From assembly GCA_965214485.1 (NCBI GenBank), contig CBDCBW010000009.1:372001-436000 (forward strand): DNA of 64,000 nt, read 5' to 3'. Origin of the DNA: JANQRZ01 sp965214485. GTDB taxonomy: Bacteria; Bacteroidota; Rhodothermia; Rhodothermales; JANQRZ01. A program made the position numbers and the translations under genes. Below the pieces are notes generated by a model. It was not told the DNA's origin. It did not search any database and was given only the letters and a program-made list of their open reading frames with translations. This document shows positions 18,279-26,784 of this stretch, piece by piece (position 1 is the stretch's first letter; the number at the start of each line of letters is the position of its first letter).

Positions 18279-19176
18279 CGCGGAGAGGCGTTGGGGCGAC
18301 GGGGGCCCCGGGCGGCACCACCGTCGTGTCGTCCACCCGCCGGGGCGCGTCGAGGTCGTCGAGGTCGTCGAGCGCGAGCACGCGGCCCTCGCTCAGGGTG
18401 ACGCTCCCGACCTCGGTCTCGATGCGCACGGCGGCCTCGCCCCGACCGAGCCGCCCGCGGAAGTGGTTGCCTACGGCGTTGAGCGTGGGGTTCGTGAAGG
18501 CCAGCCCTCCGACGGAGATCGTGCCGGTCTGCGTCTTCGCCTCCACGTCGGCACTCACGCCGGCGGGGAGGGTCAGCGCGACGCTGCCGTTCTCGGTTTC
18601 GAGGCGGACCTCGGCGTCGGCGGGGAGCGCGGCGAAGGCGGCGTCGATGGGCCCCAGCTCCGTCTCGATGACGACCTCGCGCCCGGCCAGCCCGGCGGCC
18701 TCGACCGGGCCGAGCTCGTTCTCGACGGCGACGGCACCCGCGACCCCGGAGAGCCGGACCGCCCCGCGCTCGACCGCGATGTTGAGCCGCGTCGCGCGCG
18801 GCACCTCGGCGGTCACTTCCACCCGGGCACCCTCGACGCCGTTGCACCGGAACACGTATTGGTAGATTTCCTCGTCCCCGGCCTCGTCGATCGTGAGCCG
18901 TTCGAGGCGGCTCGCCGCCGAGGCCTGCGTCGCTCCGCGCGCGATCCGCTCGATGCGCAGCCGCACCTCCTCCGTGTCGGTGCCGACCACCGTGAGCGAG
19001 CCGGTCTCCGAGTCGAGGACGAGCGTCCGGTCGCCGAGGCGGACGACGCGCTCGGCGACGTCGCGGGCCTCCTCGCGGCCCAGCAGGAGCTCGCCGTCCT
19101 CGCCGCGCGCCACGTTGTCATCCGACCGGCACGCCGAGAGCGCGAGGAGCACGAGGGGGAGCAGGGCGAGGCGCAT
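18262..19176 (-). CDS. DUF4097-type lipoprotein (putative adhesin-like beta-helix)
   Basis: This 304-residue protein has a short signal with the lipobox LSAC. It is followed by repeating beta-strand segments with G-x-(I/V/L) periodicity (for example GAVRLSGVAGAVAVENELGP, VVIETELGPIDAAF, TQTGTISVGG), the look of the DUF4097 putative adhesin fold. It is likely attached to the outer membrane. It lies six bases after ftsX and overlaps the GNAT gene, so the three form one transcription unit. Its role is unknown. Confidence 0.75.
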   Translation of the reverse strand: MRLALLPLVLLALSACRSDDNVARGEDGELLLGREEARDVAERVVRLGDRTLVLDSETGSLTVVGTDTEEVRLRIERIARGATQASAASRLERLTIDEAGDEEIYQYVFRCNGVEGARVEVTAEVPRATRLNIAVERGAVRLSGVAGAVAVENELGPVEAAGLAGREVVIETELGPIDAAFAALPADAEVRLETENGSVALTLPAGVSADVEAKTQTGTISVGGLAFTNPTLNAVGNHFRGRLGRGEAAVRIETEVGSVTLSEGRVLALDDLDDLDAPRRVDDTTVVPPGAPVAPTPLRDDPDA

Positions 19177-19182
19177 GGGAGC

Positions 19183-20064
19183 TCAGGAGAGTTGGATGTG
19201 CTTGATGAACCGCCGGACCGCCATCCACGAGCCCAGCCAGCCCAGCCCGATGCCGACGCCGAACACCGCCCCGAGGGTCCACAGCGGCGAGCCGCCCGGC
19301 CAGCCCTGCGTCTGCGGCACGGCGCGCAGCAGGAACTCGTAGACCGGCCACACGAGCAGGCACGCCAGCGCCCCGGCCACGATGCCCTGCGCGATGCCCT
19401 CGACGAGGAACGGACGCCGGATGAAGCCGTTCGTCGCGCCGACGAGCTTCATCGTGCGGATCAGCATCCGCCGGGCGTAGATCGTCAGCCGCACCGTGTT
19501 GCCGACGAGGAAGAGCGCCGCCGCCACCACGACGAAGCCCAGCCCGAGGGCAATCGGCATGAAGACGCGGAGGTTGCGCTGCACCTTCGCCAGGAGCGGC
19601 TGGTTGTAGATCACCTCGTCCACGCGGTTCCACGCGGCGAACTGCTCGGCGAGCCTGCCGAGGCTGTCGGCGTTCGCCCAGCGGGGCTCGAGCTGGACGC
19701 GGAACGAGGCCGGGAGGAAGTTGTCCTCGGGGAGCGCCCCGGCCTCCTCGCCGAACTCGCGCCGGAACTCGGCGGCGGCGGCCTCCTGCGAGACGTACTC
19801 GACCTCGGCCACGCCCCGGGTGGCTTCGAGCTTGAGCCGGAGCGCGTTCGTGGCCCGGGCGTCGGCGGCGTTCGAGACGAAGACCTGCACCTCGCCGATG
19901 CGCTGCTTGAGCCAGTTGGTGACCTGCGCCCCCTGCCACGCCAGGAGGGCGAAGACCGCGATCAGCACGAGCGCGACGGTGAGGGCGCTCGTGGCGGTGA
20001 GGGCGGCGAAGCGCGCCCGCCGGAACCCGGCGAGGCCCTCGCGGACGGTGTAGGAGAGCGGCAC
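19183..20064 (-). CDS. ftsX: Cell division permease FtsX
   Basis: An integral inner-membrane protein of 293 residues with the FtsX layout: one N-terminal transmembrane helix (about 25-43), a periplasmic domain (about 45-170), and three C-terminal helices (about 175-200, 225-245, 260-285). RRMLIRTMKLVGATNGFIRRPFL is the conserved FtsX/MacB-type cytoplasmic loop. FtsX works with the ATPase FtsE to control septal peptidoglycan hydrolases. ftsE is not adjacent. The start codon is GTG at 20064, which gives the expected N terminus. Confidence 0.9.
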   Translation of the reverse strand: MPLSYTVREGLAGFRRARFAALTATSALTVALVLIAVFALLAWQGAQVTNWLKQRIGEVQVFVSNAADARATNALRLKLEATRGVAEVEYVSQEAAAAEFRREFGEEAGALPEDNFLPASFRVQLEPRWANADSLGRLAEQFAAWNRVDEVIYNQPLLAKVQRNLRVFMPIALGLGFVVVAAALFLVGNTVRLTIYARRMLIRTMKLVGATNGFIRRPFLVEGIAQGIVAGALACLLVWPVYEFLLRAVPQTQGWPGGSPLWTLGAVFGVGIGLGWLGSWMAVRRFIKHIQLS

Positions 20065-20123
20065 GGTTGAGGCAGGCGTGGTGGTAGGGCGGAGCCGCCG
20101 GAAAATACGTCGGGGAGGAAAGG

Positions 20124-20235
20124 ATGAAGGAGTGGAGGGAAAGGAGAGAATGGAGGGCAGTGAGGGAATCGGTAGTCCTCATCTCTGTGCTCTCTGCTCA
20201 AGTCGAGGTCCCTCCATCGCTTCCACTCCTTAAGA
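20124..20235. repeat. imperfect long inverted repeat between TPM and ftsX
   Basis: A purine-rich block starting AAGGAGTGGAGGGAAAGG near 20126 pairs imperfectly with CCCTCCATCGCTTCCACTCC ending near 20230. A related string (GAATGGAGGGACCTCG on the other strand) occurs at about 10710-10730 between ddl and murF, so this may be a dispersed repeat. Confidence 0.4.
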
Positions 20236-20239
20236 AACC

Positions 20240-20896
20240 CTACTCCTTCCGCAGCCGGATGCTGTCGGGCAGTTCGTCCGTGTCGTCGGGCTTGATGGCG
20301 ACGCCCTTCTCTTCGAGCAGCTTGCCGCACCGCCCGATGGCTTCGACGAGGCCGTCGGCGAGGCGGCCCTGCTTGATCCCGCGCCGGACCGTGTCGACGA
20401 CCTCGATCCACTCGTCGGCGCTGACCTGCTCGTTGATGCCGGTGTCGCCGAGGACTTCGATGCGGTGCTCGAAGAGCGAGACGAAGAGCAGGATGCCGGT
20501 GCGGTCGCGCGTCGAGAAGACCTCTTCCTCGAGGAAGGCAATCGAGGCGCGGCGGTGGACGCGGCGGGCGAGGCGCGCCTCGCCGGCGAGGACGCGCTTG
20601 ACCGGGGCGGCGGTCGCGAGGAGGGCCCCGGCGACGCCGGCGAGCGAGGCGACGAGCGCCAGGCCCCAGCTCGCGTAGAGCCAGCCCAGCCCCCAGCCGT
20701 CGTAGACCTGAAGCACGAGGACGGCGGCGAGCATCGCGCCCAGCGCCGCCATCGACGCGCCGCGCCAGACGGCGACCTCGTAGCCCCCGCTGCGCTCGAC
20801 GAGGTACGGCACGATCTCGCCCGAGGTCCGCCGCTCCGCCTCGGCGACGGCGGCGCGGATGCGGTCCAGGTCGGTGTCGGAGAGCGTGGGGGGCAT
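20240..20896 (-). CDS. TPM-domain membrane protein
   Basis: A 218-residue protein with an N-terminal TPM-type segment (ERRTSGEIVPYLVERSGGYEVAVWR), two membrane helices in the middle (about 50-67 and 74-95), and a C-terminal half typical of TPM_phosphatase-like proteins (RTGILLFVSLFEHRIEVLGDTGINEQV). Members are linked to membrane protein quality control or photosystem repair in other organisms; the role here is unknown. The gene appears single. Confidence 0.8.
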   Translation of the reverse strand: MPPTLSDTDLDRIRAAVAEAERRTSGEIVPYLVERSGGYEVAVWRGASMAALGAMLAAVLVLQVYDGWGLGWLYASWGLALVASLAGVAGALLATAAPVKRVLAGEARLARRVHRRASIAFLEEEVFSTRDRTGILLFVSLFEHRIEVLGDTGINEQVSADEWIEVVDTVRRGIKQGRLADGLVEAIGRCGKLLEEKGVAIKPDDTDELPDSIRLRKE

Positions 20897-20984
20897 GGCA
20901 GCAAGGTAAGAGCGGAGGGGGGCAAGAGCGGAAGCGGGGAAGCTCGCTCGGCGGTGAATCCAGAAATCCTCCGCTCTTCCGCTC

Positions 20985-21153
20985 CTAGGGCCTGTGCGAG
21001 AATCCCTTCGCGGGCTGCGCAGGGCCGGCCAGCTCCCGCTGCGTCGTCGCGCTGCATCGCCGTAGCTTGCGCTACGGCTGCTTCGCGCTCCTTGCCGCGA
21101 GCCCCGTCGGCTCCTGCTCGCCCAACACGCCGGAGGTTCCGCACAAGGCCTAG
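20985..21153. mobile_element. MITE-like element with CTAG-flanked terminal inverted repeats
   Basis: Left end CTAG-GGCCTGTGCGAGAATCC and right end (reverse complement) CTAG-GCCTTGTGCGGAACCTCC form matching terminal repeats, both bordered by CTAG. Inside is a perfect hairpin at 21059-21078 (GCCGTAGC, loop TTGC, GCTACGGC). It has no coding capacity. The right end supplies the TAG stop codon of the M16 gene. CTAG or TA target duplication is typical of some IS5-family elements, so this may be a non-autonomous derivative. Confidence 0.5.
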
Positions 21154-24092
21154 TTCTCCGGCAGCAGCACGACCTGCACGTAGCGCTCGGTGTCGAGGTA
21201 GTACTGCGCCGCGCCGCGCACCGCGCCGTAGCTGAGCTCCTCGATGAGGTCGCTCCGGTCGAGCGCCTCGAGCGGGGGCTCGCCGTGGCGGTAGGCTTCG
21301 CCGAGGGCGTTGAGCCAGGCTTCGTTCTCGCGGAAGGCGAGCTCCTGCGCGCGGCGGTCGCCCTCGCGGACCTTCTTGAGCACGGCGTTGGTCGGCCCCT
21401 CGTCCTTGAACCGGGCGATCTCGTCGAAGACGGCCTCCGTCAACTCGTCCGCGCGCTCGGGGTCGCAGCCGAAGCCGACCGAGACCGAGTAGAGGCCGGC
21501 CGGCCGGTCCACGGCGGCGCTGACGCCGACGCCGTAGACGCCGCCGCGGTCCTCGCGCAGCTCCTCCCGGAGGCGGATGCGCAGCGCGTCGGCGAGCGCC
21601 TCGAGGAGGAAGCGCTCGCTCCGCGCCGCCTCGCGGCGGGCTCCGTAGACAGAGTCCGCCACGGCGAGGGTCCGGCCGTCGATCTCGATCGTGCCGTCGA
21701 GGTCGAGCGTGTCGAGCCGGACGTTGAGGTCGCCGGAGAAGACGAGGGCGACGCGCGCCTTGGGCTCGATACCGCGCCGGACGGTCTTCCGGACGACGCC
21801 CTCCGGCGGTCGGATGCCGAGGTCGCGCGGGGCCTCCTCGCGCCCCGCCGCCGGCAGCGTGGCGAGGTACTGCCGGACGAGCGGCTCGATCTCCGCCGGC
21901 GTGAACGCGCCGACGAAGACGAACGTGAAGTCGCCCGCGTCGCGGAAGCGCTCGCGGTAGAAGGCGAGCGCCTCGTCGAGCGCGACCTCGTCGAGCGTAG
22001 CGACCGTGAACGGCTGCCGGCGCGGGTGGCCCTGCGCGAGCGTCACCTGGAGCGTGTCCGAGAAGGCGGCCTCGGGCCGGGCGCTGCGGTTCTGGAGCAC
22101 GCCGCGCAGGCGCTCCGTGTAGGCCTCGAACGCCTCGGCGTCCTCGCGCGGCGCGGTGACGTAGAGGTGGATGAGCTGGAAGAGCGTCTCGAGGTCCTCG
22201 GGCGAGGCGCTCCCGGAGAACCCCTCCTCGCGGCTCCCGACGTAGGGCCGCAGGCTGACCGCCTCGCCGGCGAGCTTCTTGTCGAGGTCCGTCGCGCTCC
22301 AGTCCCCGACGCCGCCGACGTTCACCGCCGCCGCCGCCTGCTCGGCGGACTGGAAGGTGGCCTCCGACGCGAGCGAGGTTCCGCCGGGGCTGAAGGCCGT
22401 CACGAGGACTTCGTCGGTCTTGAAGTCCGTCGGCTTGAGGACGACGCGGACGCCGTTGGCGAGCCTCCACTCGGTGACCCCGCTGCCGTCCTCGTAGTCC
22501 GACGCCGAGGTGATCGCCCCCGGCGCGGGCGGCGCGGCGACGAGCGGCTCCGCCGAGAGCGTCTCGGTGTACGGCTCGATGCCCTGCCGGTCGAGCCGCT
22601 CCTCGACGGCCTCGAACACGGCCCGCAGGTCGGACTCGGTCGGGACCGCCACGCCCTCGGCCTCGGGGGCGCTCACGAGGATCACCCGGTTCGCCGAGCC
22701 CGTCACCTCGTCGGCGAGGGCGTCGAGCTCGGCGAGCGCGATCGTGGGGAGGAGCCGCCGCGCCAGCTCGTACTCCCGCTCGATCCCCGGCGCAGGTTCG
22801 TCCTCGAGGAAGAGGTCCACGAGCTCGCCCGCGAACCGGCGCGAGTCCGTCGTCTCGCGCTCGTTGTAGGCGACTTCGAGCTCGCGCAGCAGGTCGGCCT
22901 TCGTGCGCTCGAGCTCCCCGGGGAGGAAGCCGTGGCGGCGGACGCGCGCGGCCTCGGTCAGGAGCGCCTCCAGCCCGCGCGGCACGCCGCCGTCGGCGAC
23001 GAGGGCCTGCATGATGTAGAGGTCGGAGGGGCGGACGAACCCGCCCTTGCCGGTGAACGCGCCGAGGAAGGGCGCGTCGGCCTGCTGCGTGAGCTCGTAG
23101 AGGCGGGCGTTGAGCATCCGGTTGTAGAGCCGGTCGTGGAGGCGGCGGCGGTAGGCGGCGACGGTCGTCTCCGGGTCCGGCGGCTCCTTGTAGAGCACCG
23201 CCACGCTCGTCGTCGTCAGCTCGGGGTCGGTGGCGATCGCGAAGCGGGTGTCGTCGTGGCCGGGCAGGCCGAAGCTCGGGCGCGGCGTGGGCGAGGGCGG
23301 GTTGACGAGGCCGCCGAACGTCGCGCGGATCGTCTCCTCGACGGCCGCCGGGTCGAAGTCGCCGACGGCGACGACGGCCATCAGGTCGGGGCGGTACCAC
23401 GTGCGGTAGAACCGGCGGAGGGCGTCGTGGGGCGCACTCCGGAGCACCTCGGGGTCGCCGATGGGGAGGCGCTCGGCGTAGCGTGACTCGGCGAAGAGGA
23501 CCGGGAACTGCGCGTCGCGCACGCGGGCCTGCGCCCCGCGCCCGAGGCGCCACTCCTCGAGCACTACGCCGCGCTCCTTGTCGATCTCCTCGCCGTCGAA
23601 CGTGATCGCCGAGGCCCACTCCTTGAGCACGTCGAAGCCGGTGGCGAGCAGGCCCGCGCTGTCGGTCGGGACCTGGAGGAGGTAGACCGTCTCGTCGAAC
23701 GAGGTGTAGGCGTTGAGGTCCGGCCCGAAGCGCATCCCGATGCCCTCGAGGTAGTCGACGAGCTCCTGGCGCTCGAAGCGCTCGGTGCCGTTGAAGGCCA
23801 TGTGCTCGACGAAGTGCGCGAGCCCGCGCTGGTCCTCGTCCTCGAGCACGCTCCCGGCATCGACCACGAGCCGCAGCTCGGCCCGGTTCCGGGGCTCGGC
23901 GTTGCGGCGGACAAAGTAGGTCAGCCCGTTCGGCAGCGTCCCCGTCCGCACGGCGGGGTCGAGGCCGAGGGGTTGGGCGAGGAGGGCCGGGTCGAGCGCG
24001 GCGCTGGGCTCGGGCGGCGCGGCGACGCGCTCGGGCGAGGAACAGGCCGCGACGAAGACGAGCGGGGCGAGGAGCAGCAGGCGTGGGCGCAT
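21150..24092 (-). CDS. M16 family zinc metallopeptidase (insulinase-like), lipoprotein
   Basis: A 980-residue lipoprotein (signal ending VAAC) with two tandem M16 units. The N-terminal unit carries the inverted zinc motif HFVEH (93-97) and a downstream Glu in the region around GVVLEEWRLG. The C-terminal half (from about 500) is the inactive partner that closes the chamber. Such enzymes, common in Bacteroidota, degrade peptides in the periplasm or at the outer membrane. The ATG at 24092 is chosen because it begins the signal peptide. The stop codon lies within the end of a MITE-like element. Confidence 0.9.
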   Translation of the reverse strand: MRPRLLLLAPLVFVAACSSPERVAAPPEPSAALDPALLAQPLGLDPAVRTGTLPNGLTYFVRRNAEPRNRAELRLVVDAGSVLEDEDQRGLAHFVEHMAFNGTERFERQELVDYLEGIGMRFGPDLNAYTSFDETVYLLQVPTDSAGLLATGFDVLKEWASAITFDGEEIDKERGVVLEEWRLGRGAQARVRDAQFPVLFAESRYAERLPIGDPEVLRSAPHDALRRFYRTWYRPDLMAVVAVGDFDPAAVEETIRATFGGLVNPPSPTPRPSFGLPGHDDTRFAIATDPELTTTSVAVLYKEPPDPETTVAAYRRRLHDRLYNRMLNARLYELTQQADAPFLGAFTGKGGFVRPSDLYIMQALVADGGVPRGLEALLTEAARVRRHGFLPGELERTKADLLRELEVAYNERETTDSRRFAGELVDLFLEDEPAPGIEREYELARRLLPTIALAELDALADEVTGSANRVILVSAPEAEGVAVPTESDLRAVFEAVEERLDRQGIEPYTETLSAEPLVAAPPAPGAITSASDYEDGSGVTEWRLANGVRVVLKPTDFKTDEVLVTAFSPGGTSLASEATFQSAEQAAAAVNVGGVGDWSATDLDKKLAGEAVSLRPYVGSREEGFSGSASPEDLETLFQLIHLYVTAPREDAEAFEAYTERLRGVLQNRSARPEAAFSDTLQVTLAQGHPRRQPFTVATLDEVALDEALAFYRERFRDAGDFTFVFVGAFTPAEIEPLVRQYLATLPAAGREEAPRDLGIRPPEGVVRKTVRRGIEPKARVALVFSGDLNVRLDTLDLDGTIEIDGRTLAVADSVYGARREAARSERFLLEALADALRIRLREELREDRGGVYGVGVSAAVDRPAGLYSVSVGFGCDPERADELTEAVFDEIARFKDEGPTNAVLKKVREGDRRAQELAFRENEAWLNALGEAYRHGEPPLEALDRSDLIEELSYGAVRGAAQYYLDTERYVQVVLLPEN

Positions 24093-24175
24093 CGGAAACC
24101 TCGTGGTGGGTGGGAGCAAAGCCCGGGCTCCGAGAAGCTACGACAGTCCAGCCCGCTGCCGCGAGCGCTGGGCGC

Positions 24176-24251
24176 AGCGGACCCCCTGGCCGTCAGCCCT
24201 TCGCTCCGGGACGAGTCCCTGCGCCCAACAGGCCGGCGGTCAGGGGGTCCG
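24176..24251. repeat. palindromic repeat (CCCCC...GGGGG family), copy 2
   Basis: GCGGACCCCCTG (24176-24187) and CAGGGGGTCCGC (24240-24251) are a perfect 12-bp inverted repeat around a G+C-rich interior. It sits between the methyltransferase gene and the M16 gene. Confidence 0.7.
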
Positions 24252-24285
24252 CCCACCAGCAACGGTCTTGCCCTCGTCTTGCCCT

Positions 24286-24861
24286 CTAGGTCCGCTCCAG
24301 CAAATCGAGCCGGTACGCCGCCTCTCGGCGGGCAGCGCGCGGGCGGAACCGCGCGTCGCCGAGGAACGCCGCGTGGACCTCGTCGCCGGTGAGCGCGCAG
24401 CCGGGCACGGGCGCGAGCCAGTGGACGAGCACGAGGTGCCCGCCGAGCTCGAGGCCGCGCGCGAGGTGCTCGCGGAGCCGGTCGAGCGCAGCGGGCGAGA
24501 GGTAGTAGCCGACCTCGGAGAGGACGACGAGGTCGAACCGCCCGGCGGGGAACGACGCGGGGACAGAGCCCTCCTCGAGGCGGACGTGCGTCAGGCGGCG
24601 GCACCGCGCGCGTGCGCGCTCCAGCGGCTGGGCGGCCCCGTCGAGCGCGAGGAGCCGCTCGCACCGCGCGGCGAGGCGCTCGGTGAGCACGCCGACCGAG
24701 CAGCCGACTTCGAGCGCACTCCGGTAGCGCGCGCGCGGCAGGGCCCCGAGCGTGGCGTCGTACTTCGCGGCTTCGTAGGCGCTCGTTTCGTAGTCCCATG
24801 GGTCGGGGTCGTCGGCGTAGAGCCGCTCGAAGTAGTCCTCCGGGAGCGTGTGCTCAGGCAT
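24286..24861 (-). CDS. SAM-dependent methyltransferase (NodS-like)
   Basis: A 191-residue class I methyltransferase. The N terminus PEDYFERLYADDPDPWDYETSAYEAAKYDATL is the usual opening of NodS-like N-methyltransferases, followed by the SAM-binding motif ALEVGCSVGVLTERLA and motif II (FDLVVLSEVGYYL). NodS methylates a deacetylated sugar amine in Nod factor. Here it is the last gene of a run with a PIG-L deacetylase just upstream (8-base overlap), which fits methylation of an amine freed by that deacetylase. The actual substrate is unknown. Confidence 0.85.
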   Translation of the reverse strand: MPEHTLPEDYFERLYADDPDPWDYETSAYEAAKYDATLGALPRARYRSALEVGCSVGVLTERLAARCERLLALDGAAQPLERARARCRRLTHVRLEEGSVPASFPAGRFDLVVLSEVGYYLSPAALDRLREHLARGLELGGHLVLVHWLAPVPGCALTGDEVHAAFLGDARFRPRAARREAAYRLDLLERT

Positions 24862-25621
24862 CGGCGCGCGGGTCGAGGTAGAGCTCCCACGGGCGGAGCG
24901 CGCGCGCGAGCATGGCGTCGGAGAGCCGGAACGGGGCTGGGCTGTCGGCGATCAGGCCGGTGGTCTGAGAGCGGTGGGCGGCGACGGCGCGGCGCTTGGC
25001 CTCCAGAGCCGGCTGAACGTCGAGCCGCCACGCGTCGACTTCGCCGGGGCGCGGCGCGTCGGCGTGCCCGCGTTCCCACATCCACACGGGGTATTCCAGC
25101 GTCCGGCACGGTGCCGGGGCCGCCGCCTGGGTGCGGTGCCCCACGGCTGCCTGGGCGAGGTGCCACACGGCCCGGTGGTCGGCGTGCGGGTCGCGCCGCC
25201 ACGGGACGAGCCCGGTGTCCGGGGCGAAGGCCCCGAGCGCGTCGCGGAGCAGCCCGGCGGCCTCGCCGAAGCCCGCGTCGCCGGGGTGCGGCACGGCCCC
25301 GTCGGGGAGGCGGAGGAACCGCGGCGGCTCGGACACCCCGAGCGCCGCGAGGGCGTCGCGCGTCTCGGCCTCGCGGAGCCCGCGCAGGCGCTCCGGCGGG
25401 TAGGCCGCCGAGCCCGGGTGCGAGCCGGCCCCGTCGCTCACGACGATCACGCAGGCGGGCTGCCCGCGCCGGGCGAGCAGGGCGAGCAGGCCGCCGCAGC
25501 CGAGCGCCTCGTCGTCGGGGTGCGGCGCAACGACGGCGACGCGGCCGAGCGCGGCGACGGCCTCCGGCGGGCGGAGTGGGCTCTCCTCGGGGGCGTCGAG
25601 GAGCGAGGCGGGCGGCGTCAC
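24854..25621 (-). CDS. PIG-L family N-deacetylase
   Basis: A 255-residue LmbE/PIG-L-type zinc deacetylase with the metal motif HPDDE (34-38, in VAPHPDDEALGCGG) and the later DPHADHRAVW segment with a ligand His. Family members remove acetyl from GlcNAc-type sugars or related amides. The GTG start at 25621 overlaps the TGA of the acyl-CoA-dehydrogenase-like gene (GTGA), and the stop overlaps the methyltransferase start. An open frame continues upstream through other genes, but the GTGA junction and alignment of the N terminus mark the real start. Confidence 0.88.
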   Translation of the reverse strand: MTPPASLLDAPEESPLRPPEAVAALGRVAVVAPHPDDEALGCGGLLALLARRGQPACVIVVSDGAGSHPGSAAYPPERLRGLREAETRDALAALGVSEPPRFLRLPDGAVPHPGDAGFGEAAGLLRDALGAFAPDTGLVPWRRDPHADHRAVWHLAQAAVGHRTQAAAPAPCRTLEYPVWMWERGHADAPRPGEVDAWRLDVQPALEAKRRAVAAHRSQTTGLIADSPAPFRLSDAMLARALRPWELYLDPRADA

Positions 25622-26784
25622 GGGCGGACCTCGGAGCCCAGCGCGCGCTCCGGCGTCGTCGCGGCGAAGTGGCCGGCGGCGGTGAGCATGGCGTCGGGGG
25701 CGGGCTGGCGGAGGAAGAGCCGGAGGTCGCGCCCGATCCGCTCCACCGGCGAGGGCGGGAGGAGGCCGCGCGCGCCGAGCGACCGGTCCACGAGCCGGAG
25801 CACGTCGAGGCACGCGCGCTCGACCGCCGTCCGCGTCATCTGGGCATACGCGACCTGGGAGGCCGCGCTGGCCCCGTCGCGCTCGAACAGGCGGGCGGCC
25901 CCGAGGAGCCACAACGCGCCCGTCTCGATGGCCGTGGCGGCCTCGCCGAGCCGGGCCTGCTGGAGCGGAGCACCGAGCCGGTCGAGCGCCGCGAGGTCCG
26001 CGGCGGCGGCGGCGAAGAGCGCGTCCGCCCCCCCGAGCTGGACGGCGCAGAACCGGACGGCCCCGCCGGTGAAGACGGGCTCGCGCACGCAGTCGCCCGG
26101 CCCGCCGATGGCGGCCTCGGGCCCGGCCTCGACGCCCGCGAAGTCGGCCTGCCCGCTCGCGGAGGCGCGCATCCCCTCGGCCTGCCACCACCCCGCATCG
26201 ACCGCCACCGCTTCGGTATCGACGAGGACGAGCTGCCAGCCTGTGGCGCGGCCCGGCGGCCGTGCGTTGACGAGGGCGCGCGTCACGCTGCCCGCGCCGG
26301 AGCAGAAGACCTTCTCGCCGGAGAGCCGCAGGCCGCCGCCGCGCGCTCGGCGGAAGCGGAGGGCGCGCGGCCCGTCGGTGTGCCAGACGCCGAAGAGGTG
26401 GCCGCCGCGGGCATCGGCGAAGGCGCGCGCCCGCTGCGCCTCGTCCCCGTAGGCGTCGATGAGCGCGAGCGCGCCGAGGTGTCCCTCGTAGACCCGGCCC
26501 GCAGGCAGGCTGCCGCGCCCGACGGCCCGGAGCACGCCGTAGAGCGCGTGGAGCCCACGGCACCCCAACCCGGTACCGCCCGCCGCCTCGGGGACCGTCG
26601 CCGCCAGCAGCCCGGCCTCGCGGAGCAGGCCGATCTCGGCCTCCGCCGACGCGCGCTGCCGGTCGGACGCGGCGGCGAGGGCGGCGAGGTGGGGCACGAG
26701 CGCTTCGGCGGCGGGCAGGAGGCCCGGCGGGCGCGAGCCGGGGCGGCTCAGCGGAGCGCCGGCTGACGGGGCGGAGGAGGGCAT
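25618..26784 (-). CDS. Acyl-CoA dehydrogenase-like protein
   Basis: A 388-residue flavoprotein-like sequence with an N-terminal helical domain (LLREAGLLAATVPEAAGGTGLG), a beta domain (GVWHTDGP, GEKVFCSGAGSVTRALV), and a C-terminal helical bundle (CLDVLRLVDRSLGARGLL) in acyl-CoA dehydrogenase order. Several family positions are divergent, so it may act on a carrier-bound or sugar-linked acyl group, and catalytic competence is uncertain. It overlaps the GT2 gene by 37 bases and PIG-L by 4. Its place in a glycosyl/deacetyl/methyl gene set suggests tailoring of an acyl chain. Confidence 0.78.
   Translation of the reverse strand: MPSSAPSAGAPLSRPGSRPPGLLPAAEALVPHLAALAAASDRQRASAEAEIGLLREAGLLAATVPEAAGGTGLGCRGLHALYGVLRAVGRGSLPAGRVYEGHLGALALIDAYGDEAQRARAFADARGGHLFGVWHTDGPRALRFRRARGGGLRLSGEKVFCSGAGSVTRALVNARPPGRATGWQLVLVDTEAVAVDAGWWQAEGMRASASGQADFAGVEAGPEAAIGGPGDCVREPVFTGGAVRFCAVQLGGADALFAAAAADLAALDRLGAPLQQARLGEAATAIETGALWLLGAARLFERDGASAASQVAYAQMTRTAVERACLDVLRLVDRSLGARGLLPPSPVERIGRDLRLFLRQPAPDAMLTAAGHFAATTPERALGSEVRP

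Noticed and set aside
21285..23486. Long plus-strand frame opposite the M16 protease
   Set aside because: Composition is Arg/Val/Glu-rich and repetitive; the opposite strand has the HFVEH zinc motif and a lipoprotein signal.
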